Assembly (NCBI GenBank): GCA_036268055.1
Contig: DATAUW010000018.1
Location: 62,001 to 126,000, forward strand
DNA from: Verrucomicrobiia bacterium
GTDB taxonomy: Bacteria > Verrucomicrobiota > Verrucomicrobiia > Limisphaerales > Pedosphaeraceae
Direction of reading: 5' to 3'
DNA: 64,000 nucleotides
Positions 28,133-37,498 of this stretch are shown here, one piece after another. How positions within the stretch are numbered: the stretch's first letter is position 1; every line of letters begins with the position of its first letter. The notes under the pieces are model-generated. The model ran no database searches. It was given only the letters and a program-made list of their open reading frames with translations, and had not been told where the DNA came from. Both the position numbers and the translations under genes were made by a program.

Positions 28133-29767
28133 TTAAAAATCCTTGAAATCGCCGTCCATCGGGAGCGCGTCGCTTTCGGTCGCAGCCGTCACCAGCGCGG
28201 GCGCGGCGGTGAGCTGGCTGCCGTTGTCGCGATGATGTCCGTTATGCGCCGCCTTCGCGGACACGGTTTGTTCCGAACGCGCTTTCAATGGCCGCGCCGT
28301 TTTTTGAGGTTGTGCGGCGAACACATGGCCCGAAGCGGTTTCGGTTTTCTGCCCGATGAGACTGAGCAACTGGCCCACGGCTTCCTTCTGAACTGCCGCT
28401 TGCGCGTTCATTTCTTCGGACGCGCTCGCGCTTTCCTCGGCGCTGGCAGCGTTGCTTTGCGTGACCTTGTCCATCTGGCTCATCGCCGTATTGACCTGCG
28501 AGGTGCCTTGCGCCTGTTCGCGGCAAGCAACCGCGATTTCGCCGACGAGATCATCCACCGTGCGGGCCTTGGTGATGATTTGCTTCAAACTTTCCGCGAC
28601 CTTGCCGCTGACTTGCACGCCTTGGGTGGTCTTGTTGATGGCGTCCTCGATCTTGTCGGCGGTTTCCCGCGCGGCGGTCGCGCTGCGTTGCGCGAGGTTG
28701 CGCACTTCATCAGCCACGACGGCAAACCCCGCGCCGGCTTCCCCGGCGCGCGCGGCTTCAACCGCGGCATTCAAAGCGAGGATGTTGGTTTGAAAAGCGA
28801 TTTCATCAATCGTCTTCACGATGCGCGCCACGTCGTCGCTGGAGGACTTGATGGCTTCCATGGACGTCTTCATTTGTTCCATGTCAGCCGCGCCGGTATC
28901 GGCGGCCGCGCGGGTCTGGCTGGAAAGATCCTTGGCCTGTTGCGCATTGTCCGCATTGCGCCGGGTCATGCTCGCCATCTCTTCCAATGACGCGCTAGTT
29001 TCCTCAAGTGAAGCAGCCTGCTCGCTCGCGCCTTCCGCAAGCGTTTGGCTGGCGGCGGCGACTTGCGAAGCCGCTGACGCAGTTTGGTTCGCGCCTTCAG
29101 CAATCTGCGCGGCGATGGCGCTCAAAGCTTTTCCGATGCTCAAAATAATCATTGCGCTGGCCACAATTCCCGCCAGCAAACTGCCGATACCCGCAATCGT
29201 CAGGATGCGAACATCCCACGTCACCTGGTTCGTCAGCGTCTGCCCGCGCTCCTCGCCCATCCTCTGGTTGTAATCCATGAGCACATCCGCGCCTTTGGAA
29301 TAAGCCTTGTACGCCGGGGTCAGCATGCTATCCGCGAACGCGGTCGCCGCGGGTTGGTTCGTTTCCACCAGCGCGAGGAATAAATCCGCCTGCTTGCGAT
29401 ATTCGCCGCGAGCATCGCTAAACTTTGCGAAATTCGTCCGGTCTTCCGCCGCGAAGATCGAGCCCTCATATTTTTTGCACGCGTCCTCCGTGGCCTTGTC
29501 AATGTCCGCGATTTCCGCGCGAATCGTCTGCTTCTGTTCGCGAGTGGTCGCGGTCAACAATTGGTGAAAGCGAATCTGGCTTTCCGCCTGGCCGGAATTG
29601 ATGTGGCCCGCGTAAATCAATCCGGGCAGCGAATCGTCCACGATGGAATCGCTGATGTGATTCAAGCTGCGGAAGCGGCATACGGAAAAGATGTTTATGC
29701 TGACGATGATCAGACAGAGCATGCCGGTGCCCATGATGATGCGTTTGCCGATGGTGATTTTGTTCAT
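28133..29767 (-). CDS. Methyl-accepting chemotaxis protein (mcp2), first gene of the cluster
   Basis: 544 residues from ATG 29767; the frame is open to 29896, but [17 protein letters not shown] is the typical MCP beginning. A four-helix-bundle (4HB_MCP) periplasmic sensor lies between TM1 (about 8-30) and TM2 (about 188-212). The cytoplasmic domain has the intact tip [42 protein letters not shown]. Its signalling half is very close in sequence to mcp1, suggesting duplication with divergent sensing. A sigma-28-type promoter lies about 214 bp upstream. Confidence 0.95.
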   Translation of the reverse strand: MNKITIGKRIIMGTGMLCLIIVSINIFSVCRFRSLNHISDSIVDDSLPGLIYAGHINSGQAESQIRFHQLLTATTREQKQTIRAEIADIDKATEDACKKYEGSIFAAEDRTNFAKFSDARGEYRKQADLFLALVETNQPAATAFADSMLTPAYKAYSKGADVLMDYNQRMGEERGQTLTNQVTWDVRILTIAGIGSLLAGIVASAMIILSIGKALSAIAAQIAEGANQTASAASQVAAASQTLAEGASEQAASLEETSASLEEMASMTRRNADNAQQAKDLSSQTRAAADTGAADMEQMKTSMEAIKSSSDDVARIVKTIDEIAFQTNILALNAAVEAARAGEAGAGFAVVADEVRNLAQRSATAARETADKIEDAINKTTQGVQVSGKVAESLKQIITKARTVDDLVGEIAVACREQAQGTSQVNTAMSQMDKVTQSNAASAEESASASEEMNAQAAVQKEAVGQLLSLIGQKTETASGHVFAAQPQKTARPLKARSEQTVSAKAAHNGHHRDNGSQLTAAPALVTAATESDALPMDGDFKDF

Positions 29768-30232
29768 GTTGGAGTTCTCGTTGGTCGTTTTTTTTGGGTG
29801 AATTATTTTTGTGCCGCTGGAATGCGCCAGCGCGGCATTCGCAACAAAGCGCGTGCGGCGATGGCCGTTTTTCATTCCAGGACTCTGATCGTTCATAAAT
29901 ATGGCGATGAGCTTGCGCTCCGCTTTTTTGGTAAAACTTTTCCCGCAAGTTGATGCGCGGGCGCGTCTCTGACTGCATCCTTATCGGCGATGTAGAACGC
30001 CTCCTTAGCGAGTAAAACTACTGAGAAAATCCTCCGGGAAATCCCTGAGCGAGTGCTAAAATCCCTTTAAACATGGGCCGAAAACGCCCTGTGGTTTTTG
30101 AAGAAAAAAGTTTTCCGAGAAAAGTAATCGTCGCGGCAAAAAAAATTGCGCAGGAAATTCCGAAGATGACGAAGAAAAGATGAGATAGGCGCAGACGTAA
30201 AAATTAACAGTCGTCCGGCCAAATTCAGAAAC
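29768..30232. other. Non-coding leader of the chemotaxis cluster
   Basis: This 465-base gap separates two minus-strand gene groups. No ORF looks coding. It contains the sigma-28-like promoter listed separately; the part between the promoter and mcp2 (about 210 bases) would be a long 5' leader, which could hold regulatory structure, but I see no recognisable riboswitch. Confidence 0.6.
29981..30007 (-). promoter_or_regulatory. Sigma-28 (FliA)-type promoter for the chemotaxis/switch cluster
   Basis: On the minus strand the sequence reads TAAG, then 15 bases, then GCCGATAA. The enterobacterial flagellar sigma-28 consensus is TAAA-N15-GCCGATAA, so 11 of the 12 defined bases match, with exact spacing. 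It lies upstream of mcp2 in the correct orientation. Position, strand and match make it a credible class-3 flagellar promoter; a sigma-28 gene is not in the window. Confidence 0.7.
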
Positions 30233-30889
30233 TCAAAGCGGAGAAATTCCCTCGCGAACTGCGTAGCGTGTAAGTTCGGCGCTGCTGCCGCACTTCAGCT
30301 TTTTCATGAGATTTGAGCGATGGGTTTCCACGGTCTTGGCGCCGATCTCTAACTGGCCCGCGATGTCTTTTATGCGGAGCCCCTGCGCGGTCAGTTTTAA
30401 AACCTCAAGCTCGCGCGGACTCAAAGTGGGGAGCGCCGGAGCCGACCTCTCAGCCAGCAGTTGCCGGTATCCGCTAAGGACCGCCTGCGAAACTTCCGCG
30501 CACAAATAAGAATCCCCCGCCATGATCGCGCGTATCGCCCGCACAAATTCATTCGCCGCTTTGGTCTTGAGAAGATAACCCTTGGCCCCGGTTTCGATGG
30601 CTTGGTTGATTAAATTTTGATCGGCGAGCGCGGACAAGATCAGGATGCGGACGCCGGGAAATTCCATGAGGATTTTCCGAGAGGTTTCAATGCCGTTGGT
30701 ATTGCCAAGTTCCAGATCCATCACCACCAGGTCGGGTGAAACCTTTCGAACTTGTTGCAAAGCTTCGGCGCCGGTGCCGGCCTCAGCCACCACCTCAAAA
30801 TCCGGTTCACGTTGAAGCATCAGGCGCAAGCCTTCGCGGATGATCTGATGATCGTCCACCAGGACGATTCGGCTGCGAATAGGTGACAT
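30233..30889 (-). CDS. NarL/FixJ-family response regulator
   Basis: 218 residues. The receiver domain (1-125) has IVLVDDHQIIREG, phosphoacceptor Asp in LVVMDLELGNTNG, and KGYLLKTKAANE. The LuxR-type helix-turn-helix (about 150-210) is LSPRELEVLKLTAQGLRIKDIAGQLEIGAKTVETHRSNLMKKLKCGSSAEL. It is a DNA-binding regulator, probably phosphorylated by a kinase coded nearby; it lies 3 bp after the STAS-like gene and downstream of the large hybrid kinase, in one transcription unit. Confidence 0.93.
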   Translation of the reverse strand: MSPIRSRIVLVDDHQIIREGLRLMLQREPDFEVVAEAGTGAEALQQVRKVSPDLVVMDLELGNTNGIETSRKILMEFPGVRILILSALADQNLINQAIETGAKGYLLKTKAANEFVRAIRAIMAGDSYLCAEVSQAVLSGYRQLLAERSAPALPTLSPRELEVLKLTAQGLRIKDIAGQLEIGAKTVETHRSNLMKKLKCGSSAELTRYAVREGISPL

Positions 30890-30892
30890 TCT

Positions 30893-31336
30893 TTACGCGA
30901 TGGAAGATGGTTGCAGCCAGTTTTCCGCGTCGGCGAATTCGGCGAATAGTTTGACGTTGAAGCCAGCGTTCGTGCAGAGCGCCTCGTAGAACTTAAAGGA
31001 GCCGACCCGGTGTCCGTTGACCGGAATCACCACGGCGACACGAAATCGGCGATCGGCAGTCAGCGCCGAGTAATGAGCTGGGAACCAATAAATCTTCGCC
31101 AGCGAAATTTCCACGCACCCCGCGCTGAAATCCGCCAGCACGCGATTCGTCCTGTGCAAACGCATCAACCGCGACGCCTCCTCGGCCTGTCGCTCGGCGT
31201 CTTCGTGAAAGATACGGCCGTGCGCCGTGATCACCACCGTTTCTGTCGGCGCATGGTATTCGATGGTCCAGGACCGGAAGCGTTTCGCTAATCCCGGTTC
31301 AGGCACAGCCTGAGTGCATTCGATTTCAAAGTTCAT
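30893..31336 (-). CDS. STAS/SpoIIAA-like hypothetical protein
   Basis: 147 residues, soluble. The fold pattern suggests a SpoIIAA-like/STAS protein: WTIEYHAPTETVVITAHGRIFHEDAERQAEEASRLMRLHRTNRVLADFSAG, then RFRVAVVIPVNGHRVGSFKFYEALCTNAGFNVKLFAEFADAENWL. Such proteins bind partners, often lipids or kinases. It sits between a hybrid kinase (6 bp gap) and a response regulator (3 bp gap), so it probably belongs to the same signalling unit. Its role is unknown. Confidence 0.7.
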   Translation of the reverse strand: MNFEIECTQAVPEPGLAKRFRSWTIEYHAPTETVVITAHGRIFHEDAERQAEEASRLMRLHRTNRVLADFSAGCVEISLAKIYWFPAHYSALTADRRFRVAVVIPVNGHRVGSFKFYEALCTNAGFNVKLFAEFADAENWLQPSSIA

Positions 31337-31342
31337 GAGATT

Positions 31343-34300
31343 TTACTTGGTGGAAGAATTGCCCAGGACATCATGGAGCGTGATCAGCAGCGTTTCCGTT
31401 GTGTAGGGCTTGGGTAGAAAAGCTTTCACCGCGTCATTCGGCGCCTTGGCCATGTGATTTTCCGGTGAAAGTCCGCTCGCGGCGATGACCTTGAGGTTCG
31501 GATTCAACCGGCTCAAGGCATGGATGGACGTCGGGCCATCCATCACGGGCATCATCATGTCGGTGATAATTACGGCGATGTCCGAGGAATGCTGGGCGTA
31601 CATTTCGATGGCTTCCGCGCCGTTAGCCACCGTCAGCACGCGATAGCCGAATGCCTGCAAAGTCTGCCGGGTGATCGAGCGCACCGAAGCTTCGTCATCC
31701 ACGAGCAGGATGAGTTCGCCATTACCGCGCGGAAATCGCACTTCCTGGATTTCAGAATTTGCCGTGCTCAACGAAATATGCGCGGGCAAATAAATTCTGA
31801 ACACCGTGCCCTGGCCGGCCTCGCTGTAAAGATTGATGAAACCGCCGTGGTTTTTGACGATGGCAAGCGTCGTCGAAAGGCCCAATCCTGTGCCCTTGCC
31901 CAATTCCTTGGTGGTGAAAAACGGGTCGAATATTTTCTCGCGAATTTCCTCCGGGATGCCCGTGCCGGTATCGTGAACCTCGATCACCACGTGCGGGCAA
32001 GGTTTATCGCCGCTGGCCATCACCGTTTGCTGGCCGTTGAGCACCACGTTCTCGACCGAGATGGCGAGCGTGCCACCGTCGGGCATCGCATCCCGCGAAT
32101 TGACGCAAAGATTCAGCATGACCTGATGCAACTGCGTCGGGTCTGCCAAAACCGGCCAAAGATTTTCGGCAACCTTCGGTTCAATCCGGATGGACTTGGG
32201 AAAGGTTTCGCTCAACATGTGATGCAGATCCTTGAGGACCGGCGCGAGCCGGCATTCCACCCGACGGCTTTCAACTCCGCGGCAAAACGAAAGCACCTGG
32301 TGTACGAGATCGGCGCCGCGTTGCGCGCTGGAGCGAATCATTTCCAGCAAACGGCTGCGATCAGCATCGGCAGGGCAAACCTCGATCAATTTTACCGCGA
32401 GCATGATCGGGGCAAGCACGTTGTTCAAATCATGCGCAATGCCCCCCGCGAGCGTGCCGAGGCTTTCCATGCGCTGGGCGCGGAGGAATTGTGTTTCCAG
32501 TTTTTTGCGTTCAGTGACGTCGGTGTTGATGGCAAGAATGGATTTCGGATTCCCATGCGGGTCGCGCACCAGCGTCAGGCGGGTTTCAACCCGTACTTCC
32601 TGGCCGTCTTTGGTGCGATGCTCCAATTCGCCGCTCCAATCTTCATCGCGCAAGACTGCGCGTTTGATCTCGGCGGATTTTTCGGCGCCCTGGCCGAGCA
32701 ACTCGGTCGCGTTTCTGCCCAGCGCTTCCTCCATCGTCCAGCCATAGAGCCGTTCCGCGCTTTGATTCCAATAGGAAATATTGTCTTCGAGATCGCGGAC
32801 GAGAATGGCGTCATGCGCCAGATCGAGCAGCCGGGCTTGCGAACGCAGTTGTTCCTCGATGTTTTTGCGTTCGGTGATGTTGATGATCGTGCCCAGCATG
32901 CGCACGGGCATGCTTCGCTCGTTCAGAAGAAACGAGCCGTGTTCCTCGACGAAAATGTAAGTTCCATCTTTGCGGCGAAAACGATACTCGACGTGATAGC
33001 GATGGCCATACTTGATGGCCTTGTCGAGCAACGACAACGCCTGCGCGCGGTCGTCGGGATGCACGTGTTCCGCCCAGCCCTGAACATGGATTCGCTGCAT
33101 CTCCTCCCAGCTATAACCGACCACTTCCTCAATCGCGCCCTGCCATTGGATGCAACCCGTCGCCAGGTCATATTCGTAAAGAATCTGGCCGGTTTCTTTG
33201 ACCACGGTGCGATAACGCAGTTCGCTTTCCTTGAGCGAATATTCGGTCTGGCGGTTGCGGGCCTCTTGTTCCAGCCGATCCAGGCCGCAGGAAATATTGT
33301 CCGCCACGCCTTTCAGCAGGGCCACTTCCTTTTTTCGAAACGCATTCTTCTCTTTATCATACAAACTGAACACCCCGCATATTTTGCCGCCGATGCGAAT
33401 GGGAAAACTCGCCACCGAATTCACCCCCGCCGCGCGCGCGGCGTCCCGCCAATGTTCGCTCGATACCTCAGCCATGAAATCGTTGACCACACACGGGCGG
33501 CCATCCCGCAACGCCGTTCCCGAAGGTCCCTGTCCTTCCGGTCGCTTGTCCGCGAAAATGCGAAACCGGCTGTAATATTCATCCGGCCCGCCGGCTCGCG
33601 CGATGGGCACCACCGCTTGTGATTGCGGATCTAGCCAGCCAATCCAGGCGGCTTCGAATCGTCCCTGATCGACCGCGATGCGGCAGGCCTGGCCGAGAAG
33701 TTCCTCGCGGGAATTCGCCCGGATCAACGCCTGATTCACGTGGCTTAACACCGCATAGAGGCGGTTTATCCGGCGAAGTTCGCCCTCGACGTTCCGGCGC
33801 TCGGTCACATCGCGGGAAATTCCCTGGATGGCAAAGGGCAATCCGTCATTAAGAATGAGCGAGGCGCTCGTCTCGATGACGACCCCTTTGCCGGACTTAT
33901 GCTGCAAATGAAATTCCGTGACCTCGCGCATGGAGCCGGTGGTGGCGACCTCGCGGATTTTTTCCAGCGCCAGGGGAAGTTGTTCGGCGCCCAGGCAGTG
34001 GGCGATGTCCAGCGAGGGCAACTCCGCGCGTTCATAACCGACGAGATCCAGCGCCGCGGCATTGGCATCCAAAAATTTGCCGTCAAAATCCAGCACGAAC
34101 AATCCGTCATGCGAACTTTCGAACAGTGCGCGATAGCGCCGCTCCATTTCCTGCAACGCACGCTCGGCGTGCTTTCGCTGGCGGCGTTCTTCGGCCTCGC
34201 GCACCGCGCGGAAAACCGCGGGCCCCAGGCGTTCGAGGCGCTGCTTGAGGACGAAATCAGCCGCGCCGCGCTTGAGCGCTTCGATGGCGGTTTCTTCCCC

Positions 34301-34564
34301 GGGCATGCTGGACACAAAAATAAGCGGCACATCGGGAGCCAGTTTTTGCGCGAGCGCGAGGGCCGCCAGTCCGTCGAACGGCGGCTGGGAATAATCCGCG
34401 ATGATCAGGTCGGGAGTGGATTCCGTCAGTTGCGCGGAAAATTCCGGTTCGGTCGTCACGTGCTTCGCCTGGAACGAAATATCGGCGCGCTGTAATTCCT
34501 GCGTCAGCCGTTGCGTATCGGCCGTCTGCCCTTCCAGGATTAAAATATTGAGAATGTTGGTCAC
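31343..34564 (-). CDS. Hybrid sensor histidine kinase (REC-PAS-GAF-PAS-PAS-HisKA-HATPase-REC)
   Basis: About 1073 residues from GTG 34564, which is preceded by AGAAGG; the longer frame upstream is not conserved. No membrane segment is seen, so it is cytoplasmic. Order: N-terminal receiver (1-125, [13 protein letters not shown]), PAS (about 150-265), GAF (about 290-430), two PAS/PAC (about 445-690), HisKA with phospho-His near 710 ([13 protein letters not shown]), HATPase ([30 protein letters not shown]), and a C-terminal receiver (about 945-1060, [11 protein letters not shown]). The H-D-LNNVL motif is of the NtrB/hybrid type. The signal is unknown; GAF and PAS suggest small-molecule or redox sensing. 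Confidence 0.92.
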   Translation of the reverse strand: MTNILNILILEGQTADTQRLTQELQRADISFQAKHVTTEPEFSAQLTESTPDLIIADYSQPPFDGLAALALAQKLAPDVPLIFVSSMPGEETAIEALKRGAADFVLKQRLERLGPAVFRAVREAEERRQRKHAERALQEMERRYRALFESSHDGLFVLDFDGKFLDANAAALDLVGYERAELPSLDIAHCLGAEQLPLALEKIREVATTGSMREVTEFHLQHKSGKGVVIETSASLILNDGLPFAIQGISRDVTERRNVEGELRRINRLYAVLSHVNQALIRANSREELLGQACRIAVDQGRFEAAWIGWLDPQSQAVVPIARAGGPDEYYSRFRIFADKRPEGQGPSGTALRDGRPCVVNDFMAEVSSEHWRDAARAAGVNSVASFPIRIGGKICGVFSLYDKEKNAFRKKEVALLKGVADNISCGLDRLEQEARNRQTEYSLKESELRYRTVVKETGQILYEYDLATGCIQWQGAIEEVVGYSWEEMQRIHVQGWAEHVHPDDRAQALSLLDKAIKYGHRYHVEYRFRRKDGTYIFVEEHGSFLLNERSMPVRMLGTIINITERKNIEEQLRSQARLLDLAHDAILVRDLEDNISYWNQSAERLYGWTMEEALGRNATELLGQGAEKSAEIKRAVLRDEDWSGELEHRTKDGQEVRVETRLTLVRDPHGNPKSILAINTDVTERKKLETQFLRAQRMESLGTLAGGIAHDLNNVLAPIMLAVKLIEVCPADADRSRLLEMIRSSAQRGADLVHQVLSFCRGVESRRVECRLAPVLKDLHHMLSETFPKSIRIEPKVAENLWPVLADPTQLHQVMLNLCVNSRDAMPDGGTLAISVENVVLNGQQTVMASGDKPCPHVVIEVHDTGTGIPEEIREKIFDPFFTTKELGKGTGLGLSTTLAIVKNHGGFINLYSEAGQGTVFRIYLPAHISLSTANSEIQEVRFPRGNGELILLVDDEASVRSITRQTLQAFGYRVLTVANGAEAIEMYAQHSSDIAVIITDMMMPVMDGPTSIHALSRLNPNLKVIAASGLSPENHMAKAPNDAVKAFLPKPYTTETLLITLHDVLGNSSTK

Positions 34565-34614
34565 GAGGTTGCCTTCTTGAAAAATCTTTTCGGGGAAAAT
34601 TCCGCCATCGGTAT

Positions 34615-35118
34615 TTAACCGGCGTTGGGTAATTTTCTCCGCAGTTTTGCCTGTATGTCGTTCAGCCGGGAGCCGCACTCTTCCAGCAGCGCCTCCACGC
34701 GGGCGCCCAACCGTTCCAGTTCCGTTACCGGACGCACGCGGCGCGCGGCGGTTTCGCGGCAAGTCTCGATGGCTTGCTCAATTTCGGTCAGTTTGTGGAA
34801 AAAATATTTTGCGCCCAGTTCCAGGCAGCGCTCGCGCAGTTTCGGATGGTCATAATTTGTAAGCATGATGATCAGCAGCGATTCGCGTTGCACTTTTCCC
34901 GATTGCAAAAGATCAATCCCCGTCTCGCCGGGCATGTCTATGTCCAGCAGCAGCACGTCGGGTTGGTGTTCCTGTAACAACTGCAAGCCGGCGGACACGT
35001 CCCCGGCTTGGCCGGCGACTTCCACTCCCTCCAGGCATGAAAGCGCCGATTCGACGCGCTCGCGGATTAGCGCGGAATCATCTATCAGCACTACTTTAAT
35101 TTTTTTATTTGTATTCAT
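34615..35118 (-). CDS. Response regulator with short helical C-terminus
   Basis: 167 residues. Receiver domain 1-125: VVLIDDSALIRERVESAL, phosphoacceptor in VLLLDIDMPGETG, IIMLTNYDHPKLRERCLELGAKYFFHK. The remaining 40 residues are a charged helix (LERLGARVEALLEECGSRLNDIQAKLRRK) with no DNA-binding domain. It may signal by protein contact, perhaps with the hybrid kinase encoded 50 bp downstream on the same strand. Confidence 0.88.
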   Translation of the reverse strand: MNTNKKIKVVLIDDSALIRERVESALSCLEGVEVAGQAGDVSAGLQLLQEHQPDVLLLDIDMPGETGIDLLQSGKVQRESLLIIMLTNYDHPKLRERCLELGAKYFFHKLTEIEQAIETCRETAARRVRPVTELERLGARVEALLEECGSRLNDIQAKLRRKLPNAG

Positions 35119-35482
35119 TTTGGTGCGTCTCTAATCGGCGTCATCATCACGAACCACTTCAGGACTTAAGTCCTGCCCGCAGTTGGCTTTCGCGAAAGAC
35201 GTTTGCCTATCGCGGCGTGAAGCATTGCCGTTTTGCATGACCACAAACTAAGGGAAATGCCGGAGCTGGGCTATTGAGCGCCCTGCTTTAAATGAAGTAA
35301 GTCGAAGCTATGGTTTCTGTAAGCCCAGGGCTTACAAAAAACGGGCGGGATTTTTTTGGACGCAAAAGAACTGCGGAAATTGCCCAATGATTCGCGGGTG
35401 GAAAAGAATTTTATCCCGGAACTAATTTCGTCATCGGCGATTTGAAATCACGCAGCGGGAATCTCGAATCGCAATTTTAAAA
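35119..35482. repeat. Non-coding gap with palindromic repeats
   Basis: This 364-base region holds no gene. Two perfect hairpins are present: AGGACTTAAGTCCT at 35161-35174 and GTAAGCCC-A-GGGCTTAC at 35319-35335. These resemble the dispersed hairpins at 1.9-2.3 kb in style, not in sequence. No T-tract follows in the orientation of the adjacent minus-strand genes. Confidence 0.6.
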
Positions 35483-36400
35483 TTACTTTTCTTTCGCCGC
35501 GGCCGCCGCTTCCGGATCAATTTTTTTGAGAGCAATCCCGGCCGTTTGCGCGACCAAGGCAAAAGGACTTTTCAAACTTTCGGTCAAGGCCGGCACTGCC
35601 GAAGACGCGTCTTTTCCCATTTCTCCCAAAACTGCCGCTGCTTGAAACGCAATCTGGTCATTGGGGAATTTGAGGATTTGGATCAGGATGGGAATTACAT
35701 TCGCTTTAATGGCGGCCTGGATATTCATGTGAACCAGCGCTTCTGCGGCCACGAGTTGCACCCGCATTTCGGTATCGTGCAAGGCCACAACCAAAGCGGG
35801 GATCACCGTGGGTGCATCATTCGTATAAGATCCCAACGCGAGGACGGCGTTATTGCGAATGCCCCAGTTTTTATCCTGCACAGCCCGCAGAAATGCGGGC
35901 AGCCGCGCCACTTTTTCGCGCGGCCCGATTACATCCAGCAATCCACTATTATAACTGCCCACCGCGATCTCGCGCACACCTTCATCGTCGTCCTTCAAGG
36001 CGCGGCTGATGGCGGGTTCGACTGGCTTGGCATCTTTGCCAAGCCGCGAGAGCAGGGAAATCACGCACATGCGCGTCGGATGGGCATCGGCGGGATTCGG
36101 CAACTGATGGCTAAGGGTGCGGTTTAATTGGCCCGGCAGCCGTGGCATGAGCCAGCGATAACATTTTCGATAATACCTGCCTTGATCAAGTTTTCTGGCC
36201 AGCAATTTGAGGCCGTCGGGACCTAGCTCGCGCCATTGCTGAGTTTGCGCGTCGTCGCCATTGTAAGCAATGCCCTTGATCCAGTCGCTTCCGCGTTTCC
36301 CCTGAAGCATCGGATCGCGAGAACGCAGCGCCCACCATCCCGCCGTAGCCACTACGATAGCCAGCACGCAAAGAAATAGAATGCGGATGGGCCTTCGCAT
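35483..36400 (-). CDS. HEAT-repeat protein with N-terminal membrane anchor
   Basis: 305 residues. An N-terminal hydrophobic segment (ILFLCVLAIVVATAGWWAL) acts as anchor or uncleaved signal. From about residue 110 there are HEAT/PBS-lyase-type repeats, such as AISRALKDDDEGVREIAVGSY, AFLRAVQDKNWGIRNNAVLALGSY, ALVVALHDTEMRVQLVAAEALV and ILIQILKFPNDQIAFQAAAVLGEM. These mediate protein contacts. Transcribed away from the binding-protein gene at 36560. Function is unknown; family members are frequent in Planctomycetes/Verrucomicrobia. Confidence 0.85.
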   Translation of the reverse strand: MRRPIRILFLCVLAIVVATAGWWALRSRDPMLQGKRGSDWIKGIAYNGDDAQTQQWRELGPDGLKLLARKLDQGRYYRKCYRWLMPRLPGQLNRTLSHQLPNPADAHPTRMCVISLLSRLGKDAKPVEPAISRALKDDDEGVREIAVGSYNSGLLDVIGPREKVARLPAFLRAVQDKNWGIRNNAVLALGSYTNDAPTVIPALVVALHDTEMRVQLVAAEALVHMNIQAAIKANVIPILIQILKFPNDQIAFQAAAVLGEMGKDASSAVPALTESLKSPFALVAQTAGIALKKIDPEAAAAAKEK

Positions 36401-36559
36401 TGTCGCAATATCAATAGCTGGTCTTTAAGAAACAAGCCTTTTCATTGGCAAAAATGGCCTGGCCAAATCCTGCTTGCGTCCCCTTTTCGCGGCGATATGC
36501 TCGCCTCATCACGAGTGGGCATTTTCTGAAATTGCCGCCCATCGAAACGCCAGTCGCCT

Positions 36560-37498
36560 ATGAATGTCGTGCCCACTTTTCGGGTGTGGACCGGTGCGTT
36601 CCTCCGGAGATTGGCCGTGCCTTCGGTCCCGCTGCTGCTTCTACTGGTGATGGGCCACACGGCGTCGCCCGCAGCCGAGGTGATGACCTACATTTATAAT
36701 TCACCCGAATCTTCCCTCGACAAACGCTATCTCTATCACTGGGAAATTTTGCGGACCGCCCTCGAAAAAACCACGGCTAAATATGGCCCTTACCGAATGC
36801 AACCTTCCGAGTTGATGACCGAGAAGCGGCAGGCTTCCGAACTCATAAACGCCACGGGAAAACTGACGGTCATGTATTTGAGCACGCTTCCCGATTTTGA
36901 AAAAAATCTGGTGCCCATTCATATTCCAGTGGACAAAAACCTCGGCGGTTATTGCATATTCTTAATACGCAAAGAGGAACAGACCAATTTCACGCAAGTC
37001 AAAACCCTCGACGATTTGCGCAAATTCACCTTCGGCCTGGGGCTGGGCTGGATTGACGTGGATATTCTTCGCTCCAACTCGTTCAAGGTCGTGACCGGCT
37101 CGGATTACGACGGTCTATTTGAGATGCTCGAAAATAAACGCTTCGATATTTTTTTGCGGGCGTCGGTAGAGATCATTGACGAATACGAAGAACGCAAAGA
37201 CCGGATGCCGGATTTGAAAATCGAGGACAACCTCTTGTTCTATTATCCGCTGCCGATGTATTTCTGGTTTTCCAAAACGCCGGAAGGCCGGCGGCTGGCG
37301 GCGCGCGCCGAAGAGGGCATGTGGATGATGATCAATGATGGCACCTACGACCGTATCTTCGATAAATATCAGCGCCATAAAATCGAGCGGCTTAAATTGA
37401 AGGAACGCAAAATTTTCAAAATCACCAATCCTTTCCTCGGCCCGGAAACGCCTTTCTCGGACCGGCGATTGTGGTTCGACCCGCAGACTTACAAATGA
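36560..37498 (+). CDS. Periplasmic solute-binding protein (SBP_bac_3-like)
   Basis: 312 residues. Basic start and long hydrophobic stretch (LRRLAVPSVPLLLLLVMGHTASPAAE) form a signal peptide. The mature part has the two-lobe layout of extracellular binding proteins: LKTLDDLRKFTFGLGLGWIDVDILRS, RFDIFLRASVEIIDEYE, and YPLPMYFWFSKTPEGRRLAARAEEGMWMMINDGTYDRIFDKYQ, which is the family end motif. No transporter permease is nearby. Its stop overlaps the start of a membrane histidine kinase by 4 bp, so it is probably a ligand sensor for that kinase. Ligand unknown. Confidence 0.85.
   Translation: MNVVPTFRVWTGAFLRRLAVPSVPLLLLLVMGHTASPAAEVMTYIYNSPESSLDKRYLYHWEILRTALEKTTAKYGPYRMQPSELMTEKRQASELINATGKLTVMYLSTLPDFEKNLVPIHIPVDKNLGGYCIFLIRKEEQTNFTQVKTLDDLRKFTFGLGLGWIDVDILRSNSFKVVTGSDYDGLFEMLENKRFDIFLRASVEIIDEYEERKDRMPDLKIEDNLLFYYPLPMYFWFSKTPEGRRLAARAEEGMWMMINDGTYDRIFDKYQRHKIERLKLKERKIFKITNPFLGPETPFSDRRLWFDPQTYK

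Noticed and set aside
31520-33622. 700-codon plus-strand open frame
   Set aside because: Lies opposite the hybrid histidine kinase; composition is His/Arg/Phe-rich with no domain pattern, a shadow of GC-rich codons.
35132-35139. Second sigma-28-like -10 (GCCGATTA) upstream of the receiver gene at 34615-35118
   Set aside because: No acceptable TAAA-like -35 at 15-16 bases; one base off in the -10. Too weak.
35319-35335. Hairpin GTAAGCCC-A-GGGCTTAC as a terminator
   Set aside because: The A-tract follows on the plus strand, while neighbouring genes run on the minus strand; no U-tract forms in the transcribed direction. Kept only as a repeat.
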